Of a stretch of 64,000 nucleotides of DNA, positions 11,901 through 20,738 are shown piece by piece. Under the pieces are notes generated by a model. That model was not told the DNA's origin. It saw only the letters and a program-made list of their open reading frames with translations, and made no database searches. Source of the DNA: Castanea sativa (Eukaryota > Streptophyta > Magnoliopsida > Fagales > Fagaceae); NCBI RefSeq assembly GCF_040712315.1, contig NC_134021.1:44579501-44643500 (forward strand), read 5' to 3'. Numbering within the stretch: the first letter of the stretch is position 1; every line of letters starts with the position of its first letter. A program made the translations under genes and the position numbers.

Positions 11901-12737
11901 GATATCATGGGTCCATTTCCAATGGCGGCAAGACAACTGAAGTTCTTGGTAGTAGGAATCGACTACTTCACCAAGTGGGTGGAAGCAGAAGCTCTTGCTA
12001 CAATCACGGAGAAAAATATTCGCAACTTTGTATGGAGAAATATTATCTGCCGATATGGGATCCCGAGAGTGCTCGTGTCGGACAACGGGAAGCAATTCGA
12101 CAACGATGCGTTCCGAGACTTTTGTTCTCAGCTAGGAATCAAGAATCACTATTCGTCGCCCGCTCATCCACAGGCTAACGGACAAGTTGAAGTCACGAAC
12201 CGGTCCTTGTTAAAGATCATCAAGACCCGGCTCGAGGGGGCAAAGGGCATATGGCCGGACGAACTACCAAGTGTCCTATGGGCGTACAGAACAACGGCAA
12301 GAACGCCAACGGGAGAGACACCGTTTCGATTGGCGTTTGGTGCCGAAGCCCTCATACCGGCAGAAGTAGGTTTGACGAGCTACCGCGTGGAAAGCTATGA
12401 CGAAAGTAAGAATGCTGAAGCATTACGTCTAGAGCTTGACCTTGTTGATGAAGTCAGGGCAATAGCGGCTCAAAGACTGGCGCGGTACCAGGACATGATG
12501 GCAAAACATTACAACTCTAAGGTTCGGCACTGGAACTTCAAAGTTGGAGATCTAGTGTTACGAAAAGTGCTTGGCGCTACGAAAGATGCATCCCTGGGAA
12601 AGCTGGGTCCCAACTGGGAAGGCCCGTACCGAATCATCTCATGGCGCAGGAAGGGAACGTACTACTTGGAGACATTAGACGGAAGGAAGTTGAGCCATCC
12701 CTGGAACACGGAGCACCTGAAGAAGTACTACCAATAA
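8907..12737 (+). pseudogene. pol: retrotransposon Pol polyprotein, interrupted by TAG
   Basis: The frame continues directly from gag. It contains an aspartic protease (VLVDNGSSADIL near 9104-9139), reverse transcriptase (catalytic YVDD at 10206-10217), RNase H (IHTDGSS near 11038) and the integrase zinc-binding HHCC region (about 11690-11818, ending CDKC). Then comes an in-frame TAG at 11877-11879. After the TAG the same frame encodes the integrase core, with its first Asp in DIMGPFP near 11901, the second in VSDNGKQF near 12081 and the Glu in NGQVEV near 12190. The C-terminal DNA-binding part ends at 12737. No chromodomain follows. The enzymes would copy the RNA and insert the DNA. With the TAG, translation ends before the integrase core, so this copy should lack a working integrase unless the stop is read through. 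No ATG starts this frame near the end of gag. Confidence 0.92.
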
Positions 12738-12886
12738 GTGCAGCAGTCACAATACCTACTGCCTTACTTTTCAGTTTAATTCTAGACAGTTGTAGCTTTT
12801 ACTTTTTAGAGCTCAGTTTTTCTTTTTCATAAACAATTTGGTTTATTGAACTTATGAGAGGAATTTTTTAAAAATGCATGCTGAGG

Positions 12887-13170
12887 AAAATCTACAAGTC
12901 CAAAAGTGGACGGTAAATCAAAAACGATGAAATCTACAAGTCCACAAACTGGACGGATCACCCAAAGGGTGAGAAACCTACAAGTCCACAAAGTGGACGG
13001 ATCATCCAAAGGGTGAGAAACCTACAAGCCCACAAAGTGGACGGATCACCCAAAGGGTGAGGAAAACTTTAAAGTCCACAAAGTGGACGGATCACCCAAA
13101 GGGTGAATAACCTTTAAGTCCATAAAGTGGACGGATCCTCCCATGAATGAATGTCTACATGGTGGACGGT
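12887..13170 (+). repeat. tandem array of about six 44-bp units with paired hairpins
   Basis: The word AAGTGGACGG or its variants recurs at 12904, 12947, 12991, 13035, 13081 and 13125, spacing 43-46 bp. A typical unit contains two perfect short palindromes, GTCCAC-AAA-GTGGAC and TCACCC-AAA-GGGTGA, separated by a few bases. The first palindrome ends in the GACGG motif enriched through this part of the element. The array lies between pol and the end of the antisense gene. Tat-lineage elements are known to carry tandem repeats in this region. Confidence 0.9.
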
Positions 13171-13348
13171 TAGCAAAAATACATTTGAAAGTCCATTCAC
13201 AAAGTAGACGGATTAACTGAATATACGACGGATAATGAGCAAGCAACATGCAATAAAAGATTTGATAAGTCAAGTTTAATAATTACAAATGACGGTCTAA
13301 ATAAAGTTCTCTTACAACGGTAAAATTTTTTACAAAAAAGCAAGTATC

Positions 13349-15489
13349 CTATTCATTCTTTGGAGAGTTCTCGACCAATGGACCGTCATTTGGCTGACTA
13401 GGAGGAGGAACTTCGCCTTCGTCAGCTGGAGCAGTGACGGCAAACACTTCGTCTGTACTTTCTGAACGGACGGATTGTGCGAGTGTTTGCCCTTGGGCGT
13501 CAATGGTTATGTGGGATACGTCCAGGTCAGGGTACGATGACTTCACCTGACGGATGGCGTCATCGAACCCGTCAGCAAAGGAGCTCCCCAGCTCCGCCAA
13601 AAGGAGTTCAGAATCACGATATTCTTGAACGGCTATCTCCTTTACGCTGTGAAGCTTGGACGTTGTCTCCGTCAACTGCTTCTCCTTGTCCTTCAATATC
13701 TCACGAAGATGCCCGTTTTCCTTTTCCACCTCCTCTCTGACCTGCTCCGAGCATTTGAGCTTTCTGTCCATGTTGATCTTGTAGGTCTTCAACTCGTGCA
13801 GCTCATCCTCCATCGTCTGGCTTTTCTTTCTCAGACGGTCCATAGATGTCTCATGATTGAGACAACGGCCAAGGAGCCCTTTCATCATCACCATGGCCTG
13901 GAAGCAAAGTACAATGTCATGACGGATGTGAAGGAAATTAGCAACAATACCAGACGGATTCAAGATTACCTATGCAATGGTGAAAAGACCCGTCTCACCC
14001 ATCGCCTCCGTTGAATGGTTGCCGAGGTCTGCATAGTCGTCAGCTGTCAGCATAGACAACATCTTCTCGAGGGCATAGCTAGAATCCTCCCGGAAGAGGA
14101 CGGGTGGTTTCTCCCCTGCTGGGCCTTTCATAAAGCCTTTGCCCTTTCCATGCTTGACAACCGTCTTCTCTGCCTCCAAGGCCACGACGGGTTCGGAGGT
14201 CTTTTGCTTCTTGGGAGGACGGTCCGTTTTCTCAACTTGAGTCCGTTTTGACGGTACAGGTGGGACCGTCCCCTTTGTTTGACCTCCCTCTTGCTTTTTC
14301 TTCGCCGCCTGTTGTTTAATGAATGCTTTCCTCCTGGCGGCGTCCATCTCTGTAAATCAAAGACGGATGAGAAAGGAAAGATAAAAGTAAAACGAGAGAA
14401 AAATTAAAGACGGGTATAATTTTGATGAACTTACGTTTTCGAATTCTACTATCGTATTGACGGGCAGCGGATGAAGGTTCGGGTCCGTCACAATACCAGT
14501 GAAGCGTATCGAGTGTGACGAGTTGAGCCCAAGTCCTCTCTTGCAGCTTTGTTTTGTTAAAAATTTTCTCCAGAAAATTCCACTGCTCCAGATCAACCTG
14601 TGGACGGTCCCGAGCTGCAATAAAGAGCGGTTAGACCTAAAAAATAAATTAACTTCAATGACTGGACGGAAGCAAAAAGGATACACATACCCGACGGAGG
14701 CATTATGCCCCATGTTGTGTCGACGGGCATGTTAGTTACATCTCCTGGACGACACATCCATTCGTCCCCTTCCAAAAAGAAGTAACGACTCTTCCAGTCT
14801 CTGTTCGAGTCTGGAGTGTCACTGACGAGCCTCAGTAAAGGACTTCTAGCTGCAAAGCTATACATCCCCTTGGACTTAACAATCTCTGTTGGACGGTAAC
14901 AATGGAAAAATTCTTCCACCGTCAGCCTCCGGGAACCGTCAGACATTGCCCCATATAAAACCTCAACCCCTATGAATACTCTCCAGGCATTGGGGGAGAT
15001 TTGGGTGACGGACAGACCAAGGTATTGAAGAAGTCGACGGTGAAGAGAACTTAATGGAAATCTGAGCCCCGCCTTTAAAGCTTGCTCATAGATCCCAACA
15101 CCGTCTACTCCCTTGTAATAGCATTTCTCGGATTTTTTGGGAAGACGTAGACGGATGCTATCTGGTATTTGGTACTTGGTCCTAAGTGAGTTGAGTTGAG
15201 ATTCAGTCATGGACGACCTAAAATCATTTACCGTCCAGAGAGGCAGCATGATGAACTCCCTAAGGCCATCTGGGCCAATTACTGACTGGACGGGGGGATC
15301 CACACCGTCCAAGCTACTACTGGACGACTCTGAACTCTCCGTCTCTAGACCACCGTCAAGGGAAGAAGAGGTACTTGACGGATTCCTCTCTTCACTTGAA
15401 GTGTCAGGATCTCTTGGACCTGACGGAAACTTTTCATCGTAGCCCGCCCCCTCGCGGGCAAACGACTGGTTACTTGACGCACTAGACAT
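13349..15489 (-). pseudogene. four-exon antisense gene of the retrotransposon, one internal TAG
   Basis: Exons read on the minus strand are 15489-14691, 14614-14435, 14349-13970 and 13897-13349. All introns have GT donors and AG acceptors (GTATGT, GTAAGT and GTAATC donors), and phases match throughout, giving 636 codons. Exons 1-2 resemble the plant domain known as putative gypsy-type transposon (Transposase_28 type; words LRFPLSSLHRRLLQYLGLS and LVTLDTLHWYCDGPEP). Exon 3 is Lys/Arg-rich with a nuclear-signal-like RPPKKQKT. Exon 4 is a long coiled coil. The last codon of exon 3 (13972-13970) is TAG, directly before the donor, so the product should stop there at about 452 residues. A donor further upstream (GTGAGA) would break the frame. 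The function of this protein family is not known to me. A TATA box and G-boxes lie upstream. Confidence 0.8.
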
Positions 15490-15492
15490 TAC

Positions 15493-15599
15493 CTACATTT
15501 ATGACGGTATAGCCTAAGATACCGACGGTTCTAAAGAAAGTGCATATACTCAAAACAATGAAATTCAAAGAAAGACGGAGAAAGGTTTGGAATACATAC
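15493..15599 (-). other. possible 5' UTR intron of the antisense gene
   Basis: On the minus strand, GTATGTATT at 15599 is a good donor and ATAAATGTAG at 15493 a possible acceptor, four bases before the start codon at 15489. Only RNA evidence could settle whether it is used. Confidence 0.4.
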
Positions 15600-15730
15600 C
15601 GGATAGAGATGGTTTCTAACGAAGAATGACGGACGGATCTGCTGACGACAGGAAGGCACTACAGCTGTGACGGTTGCGCTCTGCTTAAAAATTTTTGATA
15701 AGAAGAAGAAATGAAGGGAGAAGTATCTGG

Positions 15731-15836
15731 CCTTTTTATAGAACAAAGGGCACGGAATACGAAGCGACGCCTCGTTTTGGGGAAATAGCCAGTCCACGAG
15801 GGCCACGTGCTCTTCGTCAGAAACACAGGCCACGTG
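15731..15836 (-). promoter_or_regulatory. antisense promoter: TATA box and two G-boxes
   Basis: On the minus strand TATAAAAAGG lies at 15740-15731, about 240 bp before the antisense start codon. Two CACGTG cores lie upstream at 15804-15809 and 15831-15836. The second reads GACACGTGGC on the minus strand, the classical ABA-response/G-box form bound by bZIP factors. The sites are outside the LTR, so the antisense gene appears to have its own promoter. Confidence 0.65.
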
Positions 15837-15942
15837 TCATCCGTCGTTGTATACCAAGCCCGTTCCCATTTAATACATTGCTTCTAGTCAGTCCATGGAT
15901 CCGTCATGTTATAAGGACGAATCCAAGGACTGAAGGGGCAAC

Positions 15943-16433
15943 TGAAGGGGATAAAAATAGTAAGTGGACGGATATAATGAGGACGGATCTATTCGCGACT
16001 ATGACGGTTAACTTTTGCTGAGTATCCGTCATATGAGAATTAATTGCGGGTTCCAGGTGGCATGTAATGTGATATGCTCCCGATGAACTTTGGCTTTATC
16101 CCCACGCAAACGTGCACACTTGGACTTCTTGCGACACACGCTTGAGAAGACTCCTATATGGAAATAAGCTTGAGGAGGAAGTTGTATCCTAAAAGAAAGG
16201 TAATTCCGCTCAATATAAATACCTCCGAAACCCTAAATATGAAGGTACGCATAATATTCTTAACTCTGGCACTCTAGGGTTAAAGGAAAAAGATTCTAAC
16301 TTGACCTTCGGAGTGTGTTCGGCCGACACCACACCGGTGCTCTCTTCTAGGTCCTTTGTTTTCCTTTTACAGGTATTGCTTTCGTTTGAGGAGAAGCGCT
16401 TGCAACTCACTGGTGATATTTTCGGCATCATCA
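15943..16433 (+). repeat. 3' LTR
   Basis: This is a 491-bp copy of the 5' LTR with two transitions. It is preceded by a purine-rich stretch that includes a second copy of TGAAGGGG at 15931-15938. That stretch may serve as the polypurine tract, but it is not a clean one. Confidence 0.95.
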
Positions 16434-16438
16434 AAAGG

Positions 16439-17660
16439 TTTCATTTTCCAAATGGTATGTTACTTAAGTTTAAATTTATGTTTGGTTAAATAAAATTTTG
16501 TTTTATACCAATGTTATACTATATAACATTTATATATAGCAAGAAAAAGTTTAAAGAAGGCATGAGCTCTTTTTTTTGTTTTGATAATTCTGCACATCTT
16601 ATTCTGCCATTCATATGGTAAACAGAAGCCTATAACCATTAATATGAACAATTACGAGCTCTGAACATAATTGCTGGAGTGGCCACCGCCACATATAATA
16701 GCAACTAATTAGAAAGTGCAACAAGTCGAGAACTGAATATCACTTGTTATTAAAAAGAAAAAAAAATGCTGTCTATAATGCTGGAAACTGCAACAAAGTT
16801 GCCTCGGCAATTTCAATCACTATATATAGTATCCCATTAGCATATCTGGAATACCATGTAACTTAGTAGCAATTTTGTTTACATGCTTCCTAATCATCAT
16901 GCCCAAAAAGAAGGGGTAAAAATAAGAATAGCCCATATAAATTTTTTTTTTTTATACAAAACCAAAATATAATGGTCTTGAGAGAGGGAGCAAATCATGG
17001 TTTTATTTATGTGGTGGTTTGGCATCTTTGGCATTTTTATTTTTTATGTTTTTGTTTCTGTGTTTTGATATTGAGGTTATAGAGAGAATAAAGTTTCGAT
17101 ATTGTGTGTCATTTTCTATCTTCTATTTGAAAAATAATAATAATATGAGACATTATTGACTATGTATTCATAAGGTTTTATACTTTGTCTTTACAAAATC
17201 TAATATCCTTGTTGAAACATAAATATTGTAAAAGGCAAATGTAGATTGACATTTAAAGGTGAAACAAACCAACCTAAGTAATTTTTTAAAAAATATCTAA
17301 ATTATGGGTTTCTCCTAATTAAAACTACAAAAGCAATCACAAATTTTGCTATATAATTACTGCTTTATTCCAGGAGAGTTGACAATTTAACTGATCAATG
17401 CTTTTACAACTTACAAATGCTTTGCAGTTTCTATTTTAGATAAAAATAAAATGTTAATTCATGTTGATTGTTCTATTGATTAAGAGGTTTTAATGCGTTG
17501 GAATGGAATGGTGATATTGGAGAGATGTAGGTAGGTTTTTATTTTTATCATTTGCTAAATTTTGATATTTTGATTTCAAGAGTTTTTTAGGGTTATCTTA
17601 TTAAATTAGAGTACTATTATAATAATTTATCTATTAAAATCTCATTAGGATTAATCGAAA
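16439..17660. other. left-arm DNA downstream of the kinesin pseudogene
   Basis: Non-coding and AT-rich. It matches 26061 down to about 24110 in reverse. The right arm has two extra segments here (about 25541-25750 and 24695-25230) that the left arm lacks. Confidence 0.7.
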
Positions 17661-17860
17661 GAGAAATACTATGTTTTACAACATTTTTATAACATTTTCA
17701 CAATGAGTCCTAAATGATAGGTTATTACTCTTAGTTATTGATGGGCAAAATAGTAATTTTAGAGCCAGGTTCAAATTAGAGCCAATAATAACCTATCACT
17801 TAAGATTTGTTGTGAAAATGTTTGAAAATATTATGGACTTAACACTTTCCTTAATGGAAA
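17660..17860. mobile_element. foldback MITE, copy 1 (left arm)
   Basis: The two ends are inverted copies of each other (TTTTACAACATTTTTATAAC and TTGTTGTGAAAATGTTTGAA-like). The middle contains AATAACCTATCACTTAAG pairing with the first half. The matching segment in the right arm shows it was present before duplication. Confidence 0.6.
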
Positions 17861-18886
17861 GCATTAATATTTGTTGCACACATCCATACATATATCCTTG
17901 AATTTCAGTTATAATTATGAAATCGTGACATTATATTTTTAGTTATACTACATTTTAGGGATTGCTTGTTAGTAATTCAGTATGAAATTACTTCATAACT
18001 TTTTTAAGCCACAACTCGATGTTCAACTTCATTTTTTTTGAGTGAGTAAAAAAAAAAAAAAATTGTAAATGGGAAAGATATTGCTGTCAAATATGGTCAA
18101 AGTTTTTAGTTCCTTTAATCTTCGATAAGGTTTTGCATATAATTTCTGTAGCCTTACTGTTTTAAATGGGTGATAGATTGGGAACAATCTTTTGTATTTC
18201 TCACCCAACTCGAAAGTCAAAATGTTGATCATGCCAATAAATTAATTGTTGCAATATGTGTTAGGAAGAGCTTAAAAAGGAGAACATGGCACCGGCACAC
18301 ACGACACACCATAGCGAATGCCAGAATAGATAATCGGGAACTCATATTGACTAATGTGAGGTAAAGAAAAAAAATGAAGAGATAAAACAATATGTCCATA
18401 CAAAAGGCGCAATATTTGGTGGACCCTATATGCTGTTCCATGGAAAACTGTGCCTTGTAGAGCCCATGAGGGCATTGTAATATGAATGAAACCTCAAATG
18501 TGGGCCTCGACATTACTCGATTTTCAATACTAAAGGAGGGGAAGATGACCTTATGAAGGTTAAAAGATTTCTAAAGTTATGGGTTATTTAGTACGTGTGT
18601 TTAAATAACAGTTTTTAAGTTTAAAGGTTTTTCTGAAAATATGTGTTGATAAAAAAAGAGTGTAAAAAAACGTATAGTATTGTTTAAAAATTGAAAATTA
18701 TTGTTTAAAATCATGTACCAAATACCCCTATACATCCTTGTATGACATGATTCATGATGATGGTACAAAGACATAAACTTCAAAGTCTCCTTTTTTACCG
18801 GGGGAGCTAACCTCTCCAATCCAGTTAATAAAAGTTTTAGGTGTCCCCAATTCTCTTTCCCATAGAAAGTGACTTTGAATCATAAC

Positions 18887-19694
18887 TAGAGGTAGAACCA
18901 GAAATTTTTGTTGGGTGGTCAAATTGCGGCACTAATATATTTATCAAAACAATTCACACACACACACACACACACACGTTTTTTTTATTATATATACACA
19001 CATACATACACACTTTTTTATTTGATAAGTTATATATATACACACCAAAAAAAAAAAAAAAAACTTAGTATTTTCAATCAAAGTTATGTTTGATGATGAT
19101 CTTTATAAAATAAAATTCATTTTTTCTATTTTCATAGTGAAATTCTTAAAATGTTTCATTTTAAATACAAATTATCAAATTTTATACTAAAGTAAAAAAA
19201 ATCTTTCAATTGAACTATTGAAAATTTCAAAAACATGCAACTAAAAACATTAAAATAAGTTAGGGTCCAAACATATTTAAAGCTATCTTGCTCTAACCTA
19301 TTATGTGTCAACTAAAGACACATTTCATGTGTAGTTTTAGTGACAAGATTTTTTTAATGAGTCATTAACTTGTTAATCGCCACATAATGGGTTAAAAAAG
19401 ATAAATTCAAACATGTTTGATGCCAAAATTTATCAAATATTTAACAGATGTAAGAGCACATTTTACAATAAAAAATAGAATTGCGAAAAATAAAATTATA
19501 TTTCTATAACTATTAGACCAATTTGTTTTAAGAACATCATTGGATTAATTCAAATATTTGGGGGGGCCAACTCTTATTTTTATAGACTAAACTTTGAAAA
19601 TACTAAAATAATTATATATATATATATATATATATATAATTTAAAAATTTTCAAAATTTTGGAGGGGCCAACCTTCAACACAGCTCCGCCCCTG
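18887..19694. mobile_element. non-autonomous hAT-like element
   Basis: An 808-bp insertion found only in the left arm. It is flanked by an 8-bp duplication, ATCATAAC (18879-18886 and 19695-19702). Eight-base duplications are typical of hAT transposons. Its right end, read inward, is CAGGGGCGGAGCTG; its left end, TAGAGGTAGAACCAG, is a weakened form of the same. It contains a CA microsatellite near 18955 and a TA repeat near 19611, and has no transposase. Confidence 0.75.
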
Positions 19695-20738
19695 ATCATA
19701 ACGATGCAATAAAATAAGTAGTAATAGAAGATTGATTTTTAAGTTTATTTTTAATCCTCCCATCTTTTGGACAAGTATATATAACTTATTCAGCGGCAGT
19801 TCTAGGATTTTCTTCTAGGCGAGTCAGCAAGAACTAAGAAGATAAATTTTGAATAAGAGATGAATTTTGCAGTTTATGTAGATTTCTTATTACAAATTTG
19901 TTCATAGTGCTAAAATGAAAACAAAAGATAAACTATAAGTTCATTTGATATATTATTTCTTAATACAATAAACATATTAATCATTGTTGCTAGAATTAAA
20001 TTTTAAAAATTATTTATTATTTATAAATACAATAAACATATTAATCATTGTTGTTATAAGTGAACTTTAATTATTATTGCTTAAAATGCTTTTATCTATT
20101 AGTTTATATCTTTACTAATTACAATTATTTTATTTACCAATTCAACTCAATTTTGACAACTATTTGTTTTTTTATAATTGTATTGAGAAAAATTTTGTTG
20201 TGTTAAGATTTGTATTTATCTTCACTCAATCATTCCCCTATGTCATGCCCCATGCCCCATGCCCCTTGTCTTTTTTTTTTTTTTTTAATTTTTAGAATCA
20301 CCCATGTTTAATTATTTAATTGCTTTTTAGTGTAACATTTTGTTTTAAAAAAACTAAAATATTGTCAAGATGATCATATTCAAGCTTACTTCATTGAACT
20401 TTAAGAAAAAATGGGTGAGGGTTCAAAAGTTCATTTTAAAGGATCAAAACAAAATTATTTTAAAATAATTATACATAATTCTTCATTGAACCCCCTAAGC
20501 TTCATTTATTCCATCCTGCAAGCCTTTTCTCCACCTATTTTTGGAATTTTAATATGATTCGTGTATAATATGGATTATAAGTTTTATTCCCCTATGAAAT
20601 TTAGAATTAGGCATGGTATTTAATTATAAGTTTCAAAAAGTTTGCTAAAATTAATTCTATGACACCACTCAAAAGATAAACCCAAACTCGATCACGTTAC
20701 TAAAACATAGATTATATAATCCATATATACAACATATA

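Larger units (their letters stand above)
6932..16433 (+). mobile_element. Ty3/gypsy LTR retrotransposon, Tat-like, with antisense gene
   Basis: A complete 9,502-bp element. It has identical-length LTRs (491 bp, two differences), a primer-binding site, gag, pol in the order protease-RT-RNase H-integrase without a chromodomain, a tandem-repeat array and a spliced antisense gene before the 3' LTR. The pol order defines Ty3/gypsy. Lack of a chromodomain and an extra, antisense ORF between pol and the 3' LTR are known in the plant Tat lineage. The 5-bp duplication AAAGG (6927-6931 and 16434-16438) flanks it. The unoccupied site, with a single CCTTT at 26062-26066, is preserved in the other arm of the inverted duplication. 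Three nonsense codons (two in gag-pol, one in the antisense gene) make this copy probably non-autonomous. Confidence 0.95.
5616..20738 (+). repeat. left arm of a large inverted duplication (split by a retrotransposon)
   Basis: Plus-strand sequence 5616-6931 and then 16439-20738 is the reverse complement of 27380 down to about 22012. The match starts abruptly at CAATGAATAATGAAG. It runs through kinesin exons 17-19, the 3' UTR and several kilobases downstream, and fades near 20738. The retrotransposon at 6932-16433 and a hAT-like element at 18887-19694 are insertions present only in this arm. By eye, the exon part has about 15 substitutions in about 450 aligned bases, plus small indels. DNA nearer the centre is more diverged. 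Confidence 0.9.

Noticed and set aside
9464..12355. Minus-strand open frames of 60-144 codons over pol
   Set aside because: They lie opposite well-supported protease, RT, RNase H and integrase coding sequence and have no motifs of their own.
12887..13170. Regular short repeats resembling a CRISPR array
   Set aside because: The host is a plant. The units are adjacent imperfect copies with no unique spacers, and they lie inside a retrotransposon where tandem repeats are common.
12741..13348. Possible envelope-like gene after pol
   Set aside because: The sense strand after pol has stops and the repeat array. The only substantial coding sequence there is antisense and has no membrane-protein features.
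13477..15442. Plus-strand open frames opposite the antisense gene
   Set aside because: They are shadows of the minus-strand exons. They have no recognisable domains, while the minus strand gives spliced, phase-matched exons.
20235..20275. Short CATGCCC repeats
   Set aside because: Three copies of a 7-bp unit are an ordinary microsatellite-like patch, present in both arms.
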